DNA of 64,000 nucleotides. Source: Comamonas testosteroni. Lineage in GTDB: Bacteria > Pseudomonadota > Gammaproteobacteria > Burkholderiales > Burkholderiaceae_C. The stretch is from contig NZ_CP129672.1 of NCBI RefSeq assembly GCF_030505195.1, positions 4,808,501 through 4,872,500 of the forward strand, given 5' to 3'. Shown here piece by piece: positions 17,488-32,400 of this stretch (within the stretch, counting starts at the first letter, position 1; each line of letters opens with the position of its first letter). The notes beneath the pieces are model-generated. The model saw only the letters and a program-made list of their open reading frames with translations. It searched no databases and was not told where the DNA came from. The translations under genes and the position numbers were made by a program.

Positions 17488-20400
17488 ATGGCAGCTCAAA
17501 CCGTTCTCGTTACCAAACTCACTGGCCAGGCTTGGATGCGTGGTCCTGATGGCAATCTGACGGTGCTCCATGAAGGCATGCGTATCCCCGCCGATGCCGA
17601 GATAGTGACGGCTTCCGGCAGCACCGTGCAGTTGCAGGCGGATGGCCAGCCACCGCTGATGGTGGGCGAGAACCAGGACGTGCATCTCACTGCGGACCTG
17701 GTCCAGCCGCCAACCGTGGAAGAGGCGGCTGTGGCGAGCCCCGCGAATGCGCAGATTGACCAGATCATTGCGGCCATCAATGCCGGCCAGGATCCGTTCG
17801 ATGAGCTCGATCCCACGGCGGCCACATTGTCCGGCGGCAGCGAGGGCGGCAGCACTTTTGTGCGTCTTTCCAGCATCATTGAAGCAGTGTCGCCGCTGGC
17901 GCTGGAGTACGGACGTTCTGTACCAGCGACTACGGTGCTTCCACTTTTTAGTGGGGTGAGCGCTTTGGCGGACAGCACGGATCAAGTTACACCGATCCAG
18001 CCTGCCACAAGCATTCCTCAGGCCAGTGCTGATTCGGGTGCGATCTTCGAAGATGCCGTATCTGCCTTGCAAGGCAATGTGCTCGCCAACGACAGGTTGG
18101 GTGAAGGGACTCTGACAGAGCATCGAGTTGTTCTGGTCGGCGCAGATCAAGGGCAGTACGGCAAGATTACCCTCAATTCCGATGGCAGCTATAGCTATCA
18201 GCTTGATAGCAGCTTGAATGTTGTGCAGGCATTGGGTGTAGGTGAGACCCTGGTCGAAACTTTTACGTATACCCTGGTCGATAAAGACGGCGCCAATTCT
18301 TCCGCGACATTGACTGTCACCATCGTTGGCACCAACGACGATCCTGTCCTCACCGGCAAGGCCGATGGAGCTTTGGCCGAAGACGGCGTGTCGGTGGTCA
18401 CTGGCAAGCTCGATGTGGCCGATGTCGACATCACCGATACCCACAGCTGGAGCGTCAGCAACGAAGGTAAGGGCCAGTACGGCAACTTCTCGGTTGACCA
18501 GAACGGCGAGTGGACCTATGTGCTGAACAACGACGACCCCAAGGTCCAGGCCCTGGCCGAAGGTCAGAAGGTCAACGATACCATCACCGTGACCGTCGAC
18601 GACAGTCACGGCGGCACAGCGACTCAGACCATCACCGTCACTATCACCGGCGCCAACGATCTGCCCGTGGCGCCCAACTATCAGCACTCCACGCCGGAAG
18701 ACCAGCCCGTCAGCGGCAAGGTCACCGGCACCGATCCCGATGGTGACACGCTGACCTACACGGTCGACAAGCAGCCCGAGCATGGCAAGCTGGAATTCAA
18801 TCAGACCACCGGCGAGTACACCTACACGCCGAACGAAAACTATAACGGCCCCGATCAGTTCACGGTCATCGTCGATGACGGCCACGGCGGCAAGACCACT
18901 TCCGTCATCGAGATCGGCGTCACCCCGGTCAATGACGCACCGCTGGTTCCCAATTATGAGCATACGACGCCCGAGGAACAGCCCGTTAGCGGCAAGGTCG
19001 TCGGCACCGACGTCGACGGCGACAACCTGACCTACACGGTCGACAAGCAGCCGGAGAATGGCACGCTGGTGTTCAACCCGACCACGGGTGAATATACCTA
19101 CACGCCGAACGAGAATTACAACGGTCCTGACCAGTTCACGGTCATCGTCGACGACGGCAATGGCGGCAAAGCCACTTCGATCATCAATATCGGTGTCACG
19201 CCGGTCCTCGACGTACCCACGGTTACCGTCTCCGACGCCGGTGACGTGAACGAAGGTTCCTCGGCCACGTTCAACATCAGCCTGCAAAACACGGTCGACC
19301 TTGACAAGGACACCACGGTCACGCTCAAGCTGGACGGCCAGATCGAAACGGCCGATCACGGAGCGCCGACGGTCACCATCGGGGGCCAGACCGTCCAGGT
19401 CACAGCGAATGCCGACGGCACTTACAGCTTCACGCTTCCCGCTGGCACCACGGGAGGCATCGTGGTCACGGTTCCGACCCACGACGACGCCGTCTTTGAA
19501 GGCCGTGAGCAGATGACGCTCACGGCTACCTTGACCGGGGAAACGTCCAGCGGCACGCTGCCGTCCGGCATCTCCGACTCGGGTAATGCCGTAATCGTCG
19601 ACACCGAAAGCACGGATCCGGGCAACCCCAATCCGGGCGCTGACGTCCCGACCCTGGACGTCTCCGATCCAGGTACTGTCCACGAAGGCTCCGACGCCAC
19701 GTTCGACATCACGCTGGGCAAGGCCGTCGACGCCGCAACTACCATCACCTTCAAGCTGGGCGGTGACATCGCCTCCGACGACATCGGCACGCCCGTGGTC
19801 ACCATCGGTGGCACCACGGTCACCCTGGTGAACAACGGCAACGGCACCTACAGCTTCCAGGTCCCGGCCGGCACCACCGGCGGCATCGTGGTCACCGTTC
19901 CGACCAACGACGACGCCGTCTTCGAAGGCAGCGAGAAGCTGACCCTCGAAGCCACGCTGAGCGGCAAGACCGCCAGCGGCGTGGATCTGCCCGCCGGCAT
20001 CACCGACACCGGCAACGCCGCCATCGTCGACAGCCAAGGTCCGGGCGCTGACGTCCCGACCCTGGACGTCTCCGATCCAGGTACTGTCCACGAAGGCTCC
20101 GACGCCACGTTCGACATCACGCTGGGCAAGGCCGTCGACGCCGCAACTACCATCACCTTCAAGCTGGGCGGTGACATCGCCTCCGACGACATCGGCACGC
20201 CCGTGGTCACCATCGGTGGCACCACGGTCACCCTGGTGAACAACGGCAACGGCACCTACAGCTTCCAGGTCCCGGCCGGCACCACCGGCGGCATCGTGGT
20301 CACCGTTCCGACCAACGACGACGCCGTCTTCGAAGGCAGCGAGAAGCTGACCCTCGAAGCCACGCTGAGCGGCAAGACCGCCAGCGGCGTGGATCTGCCC

Positions 20401-23400
20401 GCCGGCATCACCGACACCGGCAACGCCGCCATCGTCGACAGCCAAGGTCCGGGCGCTGACGTCCCGACCCTGGACGTCTCCGATCCAGGTACTGTCCACG
20501 AAGGCTCCGACGCCACGTTCGACATCACGCTGGGCAAGGCCGTCGACGCCGCAACCACCATCACCTTCAAGCTGGGCGGTGACATCGCCTCCGACGACAT
20601 CGGCACGCCCGTGGTCACCATCGGTGGCACCACGGTCACCCTGGTGAACAACGGCAACGGCACCTACAGCTTCCAGGTCCCGGCCGGCACCACCGGCGGC
20701 ATCGTGGTCACCGTTCCGACCAACGACGACGCCGTCTTCGAAGGCAGCGAGAAGCTGACCCTCGAAGCCACGCTGAGCGGCAAGACCGCCAGCGGCGTGG
20801 ATCTGCCCGCCGGCATCACCGACACCGGCAACGCCGCCATCGTCGACAGCCAAGGTCCGGGCGCTGACGTCCCGACCCTGGACGTCTCCGATCCAGGTAC
20901 TGTCCACGAAGGCTCCGACGCCACGTTCGACATCACGCTGGGCAAGGCCGTCGACGCCGCAACCACCATCACCTTCAAGCTGGGCGGTGACATCGAATCC
21001 GACGACATCGGCACGCCCGTGGTCACCATCGGTGGCACCACGGTCACCCTGGTGAACAACGGCAACGGCACCTACAGCTTCCAGGTCCCGGCCGGCACCA
21101 CCGGCGGCATCGTGGTCACCGTTCCGACCAACGACGACGCCGTCTTCGAAGGCAGCGAGAAGCTGACCCTCGAAGCCACGCTGAGCGGCAAGACCGCCAG
21201 CGGCGTGGATCTGCCCGCCGGCATCACCGACACCGGCAACGCCGCCATCGTCGACAGCCAAGGTCCGGGCGCTGACGTCCCGACCCTGGACGTCTCCGAT
21301 CCAGGTACTGTCCACGAAGGCTCCGACGCCACGTTCGACATCACGCTGGGCAAGGCCGTCGACGCCGCAACCACCATCACCTTCAAGCTGGGCGGTGACA
21401 TCGAATCCGACGACATCGGCACGCCCGTGGTCACCATCGGTGGCACCACGGTCACCCTGGTGAACAACGGCAACGGCACCTACAGCTTCCAGGTCCCGGC
21501 CGGCACCACCGGCGGCATCGTGGTCACCGTTCCGACCAACGACGACGCCGTCTTCGAAGGCAGCGAGAAGCTGACCCTCGAAGCCACGCTGAGCGGCAAG
21601 ACCGCCAGCGGCGTGGATCTGCCCGCCGGCATCACCGACACCGGCAACGCCGCCATCGTCGACAGCCAAGGTCCGGGCGCTGACGTCCCGACCCTGGACG
21701 TCTCCGATCCAGGTACTGTCCACGAAGGCTCCGACGCCACGTTCGACATCACGCTGGGCAAGGCCGTCGACGCCGCAACCACCATCACCTTCAAGCTGGG
21801 CGGTGACATCGAATCCGACGACATCGGCACGCCCGTGGTCACCATCGGTGGCACCACGGTCACCCTGGTGAACAACGGCAACGGCACCTACAGCTTCCAG
21901 GTCCCGGCCGGCACCACCGGCGGCATCGTGGTCACCGTTCCGACCAACGACGACGCCGTCTTCGAAGGCAGCGAGAAGCTGACCCTCGAAGCCACGCTGA
22001 GCGGCAAGACCGCCAGCGGCGTGGATCTGCCCGCCGGCATCACCGACACCGGCAACGCCGCCATCGTCGACAGCCAAGGTCCGGGCGCTGACGTCCCGAC
22101 CCTGGACGTCTCCGATCCAGGTACTGTCCACGAAGGCTCCGACGCCACGTTCGACATCACGCTGGGCAAGGCCGTCGACGCCGCAACCACCATCACCTTC
22201 AAGCTGGGCGGTGACATCGCCTCCGACGACATCGGCACGCCCGTGGTCACCATCGGTGGCACCACGGTCACCCTGGTGAACAACGGCAACGGCACCTACA
22301 GCTTCCAGGTCCCGGCCGGCACCACCGGCGGCATCGTGGTCACCGTTCCGACCAACGACGACGCCGTCTTCGAAGGCAGCGAGAAGCTGACCCTCGAAGC
22401 CACGCTGAGCGGCAAGACCGCCAGCGGCGTGGATCTGCCCGCCGGCATCACCGACACCGGCAACGCCGCCATCGTCGACAGCCAAGGTCCGGGCGCTGAC
22501 GTCCCGACCCTGGACGTCTCCGATCCAGGTACTGTCCACGAAGGCTCCGACGCCACGTTCGACATCACGCTGGGCAAGGCCGTCGACGCCGCAACCACCA
22601 TCACCTTCAAGCTGGGCGGTGACATCGAATCCGACGACATCGGCACGCCCGTGGTCACCATCGGTGGCACCACGGTCACCCTGGTGAACAACGGCAACGG
22701 CACCTACAGCTTCCAGGTCCCGGCCGGCACCACCGGCGGCATCGTGGTCACCGTTCCGACCACCGACGACGCCGTCTTCGAAGGCAGCGAGAAGCTGACC
22801 CTCGAAGCCACGCTGAGCGGCAAGACCGCCAGCGGCGTGGATCTGCCCGCCGGCATCACCGACACCGGCAACGCCGCCATCGTCGACAGCCAAGGTCCGG
22901 GCGCTGACGTCCCGACCCTGGACGTCTCCGATCCAGGTACTGTCCACGAAGGCTCCGACGCCACGTTCGACATCACGCTGGGCAAGGCCGTCGACGCCGC
23001 AACCACCATCACCTTCAAGCTGGGCGGTGACATCGAATCCGACGACATCGGCACGCCCGTGGTCACCATCGGTGGCACCACGGTCACCCTGGTGAACAAC
23101 GGCAACGGCACCTACAGCTTCCAGGTCCCGGCCGGCACCACCGGCGGCATCGTGGTCACCGTTCCGACCAACGACGACGCCGTCTTCGAAGGCAGCGAGA
23201 AGCTGACCCTCGAAGCCACGCTGAGCGGCAAGACCGCCAGCGGCGTGGATCTGCCCGCCGGCATCACCGACACCGGCAACGCCGCCATCGTCGACAGCCA
23301 AGGTCCGGGCGCTGACGTCCCGACCCTGGACGTCTCCGATCCAGGTACTGTCCACGAAGGCTCCGACGCCACGTTCGACATCACGCTGGGCAAGGCCGTC

Positions 23401-26400
23401 GACGCCGCAACCACCATCACCTTCAAGCTGGGCGGTGACATCGAATCCGACGACATCGGCACGCCCGTGGTCACCATCGGTGGCACCACGGTCACCCTGG
23501 TGAACAACGGCAACGGCACCTACAGCTTCCAGGTCCCGGCCGGCACCACCGGCGGCATCGTGGTCACCGTTCCGACCACCGACGACGCCGTCTTCGAAGG
23601 CAGCGAGAAGCTGACCCTCGAAGCCACGCTGAGCGGCAAGACCGCCAGCGGCGTGGATCTGCCCGCCGGCATCACCGACACCGGCAACGCCGCCATCGTC
23701 GACAGCCAAGGTCCGGGCGCTGACGTCCCGACCCTGGACGTCTCCGATCCAGGTACTGTCCACGAAGGCTCCGACGCCACGTTCGACATCACGCTGGGCA
23801 AGGCCGTCGACGCCGCAACTACCATCACCTTCAAGCTGGGCGGTGACATCGAATCCGACGACATCGGCACGCCCGTGGTCACCATCGGTGGCACCACGGT
23901 CACCCTGGTGAACAACGGCAACGGCACCTACAGCTTCCAGGTCCCGGCCGGCACCACCGGCGGCATCGTGGTCACCGTTCCGACCAACGACGACGCCGTC
24001 TTCGAAGGCAGCGAGAAGCTGACCCTCGAAGCCACGCTGAGCGGCAAGACCGTCAGCGGCGTGGATCTGCCCGCCGGCATCACCGACACCGGCAACGCCG
24101 CCATCGTCGACAGCCAAGGTCCGGGCGCTGACGTCCCGACCCTGGACGTCTCCGATCCAGGTACTGTCCACGAAGGCTCCGACGCCACGTTCGACATCAC
24201 GCTGGGCAAGGCCGTCGACGCCGCAACCACCATCACCTTCAAGCTGGGCGGTGACATCGAATCCGACGACATCGGCACGCCCGTGGTCACCATCGGTGGC
24301 ACCACGGTCACCCTGGTGAACAACGGCAACGGCACCTACAGCTTCCAGGTCCCGGCCGGCACCACCGGCGGCATCGTGGTCACCGTTCCGACCAACGACG
24401 ACGCCGTCTTCGAAGGCAGCGAGAAGCTGACCCTCGAAGCCACGCTGAGCGGCAAGACCGCCAGCGGCGTGGATCTGCCCGCCGGCATCACCGACACCGG
24501 CAACGCCGCCATCGTCGACAGCCAAGGTCCGGGCGCTGACGTCCCGACCCTGGACGTCTCCGATCCAGGTACTGTCCACGAAGGCTCCGACGCCACGTTC
24601 GACATCACGCTGGGCAAGGCCGTCGACGCCGCAACCACCATCACCTTCAAGCTGGGCGGTGACATCGAATCCGACGACATCGGCACGCCCGTGGTCACCA
24701 TCGGTGGCACCACGGTCACCCTGGTGAACAACGGCAACGGCACCTACAGCTTCCAGGTCCCGGCCGGCACCACCGGCGGCATCGTGGTCACCGTTCCGAC
24801 CAACGACGACGCCGTCTTCGAAGGCAGCGAGAAGCTGACCCTCGAAGCCACGCTGAGCGGCAAGACCGCCAGCGGCGTGGATCTGCCCGCCGGCATCACC
24901 GACACCGGCAACGCCGCCATCGTCGACAGCCAAGGTCCGGGCGCTGACGTCCCGACCCTGGACGTCTCCGATCCAGGTACTGTCCACGAAGGCTCCGACG
25001 CCACGTTCGACATCACGCTGGGCAAGGCCGTCGACGCCGCAACCACCATCACCTTCAAGCTGGGCGGTGACATCGCCTCCGACGACATCGGCACGCCCGT
25101 GGTCACCATCGGTGGCACCACGGTCACCCTGGTGAACAACGGCAACGGCACCTACAGCTTCCAGGTCCCGGCCGGCACCACCGGCGGCATCGTGGTCACC
25201 GTTCCGACCAACGACGACGCCGTCTTCGAAGGCAGCGAGAAGCTGACCCTCGAAGCCACGCTGAGCGGCAAGACCGCCAGCGGCGTGGATCTGCCCGCCG
25301 GCATCACCGACACCGGCAACGCCGCCATCGTCGACAGCCAAGGTCCGGGCGCTGACGTCCCGACCCTGGACGTCTCCGATCCAGGTACTGTCCACGAAGG
25401 CTCCGACGCCACGTTCGACATCACGCTGGGCAAGGCCGTCGACGCCGCAACCACCATCACCTTCAAGCTGGGCGGTGACATCGAATCCGACGACATCGGC
25501 ACGCCCGTGGTCACCATCGGTGGCACCACGGTCACCCTGGTGAACAACGGCAACGGCACCTACAGCTTCCAGGTCCCGGCCGGCACCACCGGCGGCATCG
25601 TGGTCACCGTTCCGACCAACGACGACGCCGTCTTCGAAGGCAGCGAGAAGCTGACCCTCGAAGCCACGCTGAGCGGCAAGACCGCCAGCGGCGTGGATCT
25701 GCCCGCCGGCATCACCGACACCGGCAACGCCGCCATCGTCGACAGCCAAGGTCCGGGCGCTGACGTCCCGACCCTGGACGTCTCCGATCCAGGTACTGTC
25801 CACGAAGGCTCCGACGCCACGTTCGACATCACGCTGGGCAAGGCCGTCGACGCCGCAACCACCATCACCTTCAAGCTGGGCGGTGACATCGCCTCCGACG
25901 ACATCGGCACGCCCGTGGTCACCATCGGTGGCACCACGGTCACCCTGGTGAACAACGGCAACGGCACCTACAGCTTCCAGGTCCCGGCCGGCACCACCGG
26001 CGGCATCGTGGTCACCGTTCCGACCAACGACGACGCCGTCTTCGAAGGCAGCGAGAAGCTGACCCTCGAAGCCACGCTGAGCGGCAAGACCGCCAGCGGC
26101 GTGGATCTGCCCGCCGGCATCACCGACACCGGCAACGCCGCCATCGTCGACAGCCAAGGTCCGGGCGCTGACGTCCCGACCCTGGACGTCTCCGATCCAG
26201 GTACTGTCCACGAAGGCTCCGACGCCACGTTCGACATCACGCTGGGCAAGGCCGTCGACGCCGCAACCACCATCACCTTCAAGCTGGGCGGTGACATCGA
26301 ATCCGACGACATCGGCACGCCCGTGGTCACCATCGGTGGCACCACGGTCACCCTGGTGAACAACGGCAACGGCACCTACAGCTTCCAGGTCCCGGCCGGC

Positions 26401-29400
26401 ACCACCGGCGGCATCGTGGTCACCGTTCCGACCAACGACGACGCCGTCTTCGAAGGCAGCGAGAAGCTGACCCTCGAAGCCACGCTGAGCGGCAAGACCG
26501 CCAGCGGCGTGGATCTGCCCGCCGGCATCACCGACACCGGCAACGCCGCCATCGTCGACAGCCAAGGTCCGGGCGCTGACGTCCCGACCCTGGACGTCTC
26601 CGATCCAGGTACTGTCCACGAAGGCTCCGACGCCACGTTCGACATCACGCTGGGCAAGGCCGTCGACGCCGCAACCACCATCACCTTCAAGCTGGGCGGT
26701 GACATCGAATCCGACGACATCGGCACGCCCGTGGTCACCATCGGTGGCACCACGGTCACCCTGGTGAACAACGGCAACGGCACCTACAGCTTCCAGGTCC
26801 CGGCCGGCACCACCGGCGGCATCGTGGTCACCGTTCCGACCAACGACGACGCCGTCTTCGAAGGCAGCGAGAAGCTGACCCTCGAAGCCACGCTGAGCGG
26901 CAAGACCGCCAGCGGCGTGGATCTGCCCGCCGGCATCACCGACACCGGCAACGCCGCCATCGTCGACAGCCAAGGTCCGGGCGCTGACGTCCCGACCCTG
27001 GACGTCTCCGATCCAGGTACTGTCCACGAAGGCTCCGACGCCACGTTCGACATCACGCTGGGCAAGGCCGTCGACGCCGCAACCACCATCACCTTCAAGC
27101 TGGGCGGTGACATCGAATCCGACGACATCGGCACGCCCGTGGTCACCATCGGTGGCACCACGGTCACCCTGGTGAACAACGGCAACGGCACCTACAGCTT
27201 CCAGGTCCCGGCCGGCACCACCGGCGGCATCGTGGTCACCGTTCCGACCAACGACGACGCCGTCTTCGAAGGCAGCGAGAAGCTGACCCTCGAAGCCACG
27301 CTGAGCGGCAAGACCGCCAGCGGCGTGGATCTGCCCGCCGGCATCACCGACACCGGCAACGCCGCCATCGTCGACAGCCAAGGTCCGGGCGCTGACGTCC
27401 CGACCCTGGACGTCTCCGATCCAGGTACTGTCCACGAAGGCTCCGACGCCACGTTCGACATCACGCTGGGCAAGGCCGTCGACGCCGCAACCACCATCAC
27501 CTTCAAGCTGGGCGGTGACATCGCCTCCGACGACATCGGCACGCCCGTGGTCACCATCGGTGGCACCACGGTCACCCTGGTGAACAACGGCAACGGCACC
27601 TACAGCTTCCAGGTCCCGGCCGGCACCACCGGCGGCATCGTGGTCACCGTTCCGACCAACGACGACGCCGTCTTCGAAGGCAGCGAGAAGCTGACCCTCG
27701 AAGCCACGCTGAGCGGCAAGACCGCCAGCGGCGTGGATCTGCCCGCCGGCATCACCGACACCGGCAACGCCGCCATCGTCGACAGCCAAGGTCCGGGCGC
27801 TGACGTCCCGACCCTGGACGTCTCCGATCCAGGTACTGTCCACGAAGGCTCCGACGCCACGTTCGACATCACGCTGGGCAAGGCCGTCGACGCCGCAACC
27901 ACCATCACCTTCAAGCTGGGCGGTGACATCGAATCCGACGACATCGGCACGCCCGTGGTCACCATCGGTGGCACCACGGTCACCCTGGTGAACAACGGCA
28001 ACGGCACCTACAGCTTCCAGGTCCCGGCCGGCACCACCGGCGGCATCGTGGTCACCGTTCCGACCACCGACGACGCCGTCTTCGAAGGCAGCGAGAAGCT
28101 GACCCTCGAAGCCACGCTGAGCGGCAAGACCGCCAGCGGCGTGGATCTGCCCGCCGGCATCACCGACACCGGCAACGCCGCCATCGTCGACAGCCAAGGT
28201 CCGGGCGCTGACGTCCCGACCCTGGACGTCTCCGATCCAGGTACTGTCCACGAAGGCTCCGACGCCACGTTCGACATCACGCTGGGCAAGGCCGTCGACG
28301 CCGCAACCACCATCACCTTCAAGCTGGGCGGTGACATCGAATCCGACGACATCGGCACGCCCGTGGTCACCATCGGTGGCACCACGGTCACCCTGGTGAA
28401 CAACGGCAACGGCACCTACAGCTTCCAGGTCCCGGCCGGCACCACCGGCGGCATCGTGGTCACCGTTCCGACCAACGACGACGCCGTCTTCGAAGGCAGC
28501 GAGAAGCTGACCCTCGAAGCCACGCTGAGCGGCAAGACCGCCAGCGGCGTGGATCTGCCCGCCGGCATCACCGACACCGGCAACGCCGCCATCGTCGACA
28601 GCCAAGGTCCGGGCGCTGACGTCCCGACCCTGGACGTCTCCGATCCAGGTACTGTCCACGAAGGCTCCGACGCCACGTTCGACATCACGCTGGGCAAGGC
28701 CGTCGACGCCGCAACCACCATCACCTTCAAGCTGGGCGGTGACATCGAATCCGACGACATCGGCACGCCCGTGGTCACCATCGGTGGCACCACGGTCACC
28801 CTGGTGAACAACGGCAACGGCACCTACAGCTTCCAGGTCCCGGCCGGCACCACCGGCGGCATCGTGGTCACCGTTCCGACCACCGACGACGCCGTCTTCG
28901 AAGGCAGCGAGAAGCTGACCCTCGAAGCCACGCTGAGCGGCAAGACCGCCAGCGGCGTGGATCTGCCCGCCGGCATCACCGACACCGGCAACGCCGCCAT
29001 CGTCGACAGCCAAGGTCCGGGCGCTGACGTCCCGACCCTGGACGTCTCCGATCCAGGTACTGTCCACGAAGGCTCCGACGCCACGTTCGACATCACGCTG
29101 GGCAAGGCCGTCGACGCCGCAACTACCATCACCTTCAAGCTGGGCGGTGACATCGCCTCCGACGACATCGGCACGCCCGTGGTCACCATCGGTGGCACCA
29201 CGGTCACCCTGGTGAACAACGGCAACGGCACCTACAGCTTCCAGGTCCCGGCCGGCACCACCGGCGGCATCGTGGTCACCGTTCCGACCAACGACGACGC
29301 CGTCTTCGAAGGCAGCGAGAAGCTGACCCTCGAAGCCACGCTGAGCGGCAAGACCGCCAGCGGCGTGGATCTGCCCGCCGGCATCACCGACACCGGCAAC

Positions 29401-32400
29401 GCCGCCATCGTCGACAGCCAAGGTCCGGGCGCTGACGTCCCGACCCTGGACGTCTCCGATCCAGGTACTGTCCACGAAGGCTCCGACGCCACGTTCGACA
29501 TCACGCTGGGCAAGGCCGTCGACGCCGCAACCACCATCACCTTCAAGCTGGGCGGTGACATCGAATCCGACGACATCGGCACGCCCGTGGTCACCATCGG
29601 TGGCACCACGGTCACCCTGGTGAACAACGGCAACGGCACCTACAGCTTCCAGGTCCCGGCCGGCACCACCGGCGGCATCGTGGTCACCGTTCCGACCACC
29701 GACGACGCCGTCTTCGAAGGCAGCGAGAAGCTGACCCTCGAAGCCACGCTGAGCGGCAAGACCGCCAGCGGCGTGGATCTGCCCGCCGGCATCACCGACA
29801 CCGGCAACGCCGCCATCGTCGACAGCCAAGGTCCGGGCGCTGACGTCCCGACCCTGGACGTCTCCGATCCAGGTACTGTCCACGAAGGCTCCGACGCCAC
29901 GTTCGACATCACGCTGGGCAAGGCCGTCGACGCCGCAACTACCATCACCTTCAAGCTGGGCGGTGACATCGCCTCCGACGACATCGGCACGCCCGTGGTC
30001 ACCATCGGTGGCACCACGGTCACCCTGGTGAACAACGGCAACGGCACCTACAGCTTCCAGGTCCCGGCCGGCACCACCGGCGGCATCGTGGTCACCGTTC
30101 CGACCAACGACGACGCCGTCTTCGAAGGCAGCGAGAAGCTGACCCTCGAAGCCACGCTGAGCGGCAAGACCGCCAGCGGCGTGGATCTGCCCGCCGGCAT
30201 CACCGACACCGGCAACGCCGCCATCGTCGACAGCCAAGGTCCGGGCGCTGACGTCCCGACCCTGGACGTCTCCGATCCAGGTACTGTCCACGAAGGCTCC
30301 GACGCCACGTTCGACATCACGCTGGGCAAGGCCGTCGACGCCGCAACCACCATCACCTTCAAGCTGGGCGGTGACATCGAATCCGACGACATCGGCACGC
30401 CCGTGGTCACCATCGGTGGCACCACGGTCACCCTGGTGAACAACGGCAACGGCACCTACAGCTTCCAGGTCCCGGCCGGCACCACCGGCGGCATCGTGGT
30501 CACCGTTCCGACCAACGACGACGCCGTCTTCGAAGGCAGCGAGAAGCTGACCCTCGAAGCCACGCTGAGCGGCAAGACCGCCAGCGGCGTGGATCTGCCC
30601 GCCGGCATCACCGACACCGGCAACGCCGCCATCGTCGACAGCCAAGGTCCGGGCGCTGACGTCCCGACCCTGGACGTCTCCGATCCAGGTACTGTCCACG
30701 AAGGCTCCGACGCCACGTTCGACATCACGCTGGGCAAGGCCGTCGACGCCGCAACCACCATCACCTTCAAGCTGGGCGGTGACATCGAATCCGACGACAT
30801 CGGCACGCCCGTGGTCACCATCGGTGGCACCACGGTCACCCTGGTGAACAACGGCAACGGCACCTACAGCTTCCAGGTCCCGGCCGGCACCACCGGCGGC
30901 ATCGTGGTCACCGTTCCGACCACCGACGACGCCGTCTTCGAAGGCAGCGAGAAGCTGACCCTCGAAGCCACGCTGAGCGGCAAGACCGCCAGCGGCGTGG
31001 ATCTGCCCGCCGGCATCACCGACACCGGCAACGCCGCCATCGTCGACAGCCAAGGTCCGGGCGCTGACGTCCCGACCCTGGACGTCTCCGATCCAGGTAC
31101 TGTCCACGAAGGCTCCGACGCCACGTTCGACATCACGCTGGGCAAGGCCGTCGACGCCGCAACCACCATCACCTTCAAGCTGGGCGGTGACATCGCCTCC
31201 GACGACATCGGCACGCCCGTGGTCACCATCGGTGGCACCACGGTCACCCTGGTGAACAACGGCAACGGCACCTACAGCTTCCAAGTCCCGGCCGGCACCA
31301 CCGGCGGCATCGTGGTCACCGTTCCGACCACCGACGACGCCGTCTTCGAAGGCAGCGAGAAGCTGACCCTCGAAGCCACGCTGAGCGGCAAGACCGCCAG
31401 CGGCGTGGATCTGCCCGCCGGCATCACCGACACCGGCAACGCCGCCATCGTCGACAGCCAAGGTCCGGGCGCTGACGTCCCGACCCTGGACGTCTCCGAT
31501 CCAGGTACTGTCCACGAAGGCTCCGACGCCACGTTCGACATCACGCTGGGCAAGGCCGTCGACGCCGCAACCACCATCACCTTCAAGCTGGGCGGTGACA
31601 TCGCCTCCGACGACATCGGCACGCCCGTGGTCACCATCGGTGGCACCACGGTCACCCTGGTGAACAACGGCAACGGCACCTACAGCTTCCAGGTCCCGGC
31701 CGGCACCACCGGCGGCATCGTGGTCACCGTTCCGACCAACGACGACGCCGTCTTCGAAGGCAGCGAGAAGCTGACCCTCGAAGCCACGCTGAGCGGCAAG
31801 ACCGCCAGCGGCGTGGATCTGCCCGCCGGCATCACCGACACCGGCAACGCCGCCATCGTCGACAGCCAAGGTCCGGGCGCTGACGTCCCGACCCTGGACG
31901 TCTCCGATCCAGGTACTGTCCACGAAGGCTCCGACGCCACGTTCGACATCACGCTGGGCAAGGCCGTCGACGCCGCAACCACCATCACCTTCAAGCTGGG
32001 CGGTGACATCGAATCCGACGACATCGGCACGCCCGTGGTCACCATCGGTGGCACCACGGTCACCCTGGTGAACAACGGCAACGGCACCTACAGCTTCCAG
32101 GTCCCGGCCGGCACCACCGGCGGCATCGTGGTCACCGTTCCGACCAACGACGACGCCGTCTTCGAAGGCAGCGAGAAGCTGACCCTCGAAGCCACGCTGA
32201 GCGGCAAGACCGCCAGCGGCGTGGATCTGCCCGCCGGCATCACCGACACCGGCAACGCCGCCATCGTCGACAGCCAAGGTCCGGGCGCTGACGTCCCGAC
32301 CCTGGACGTCTCCGATCCAGGTACTGTCCACGAAGGCTCCGACGCCACGTTCGACATCACGCTGGGCAAGGCCGTCGACGCCGCAACCACCATCACCTTC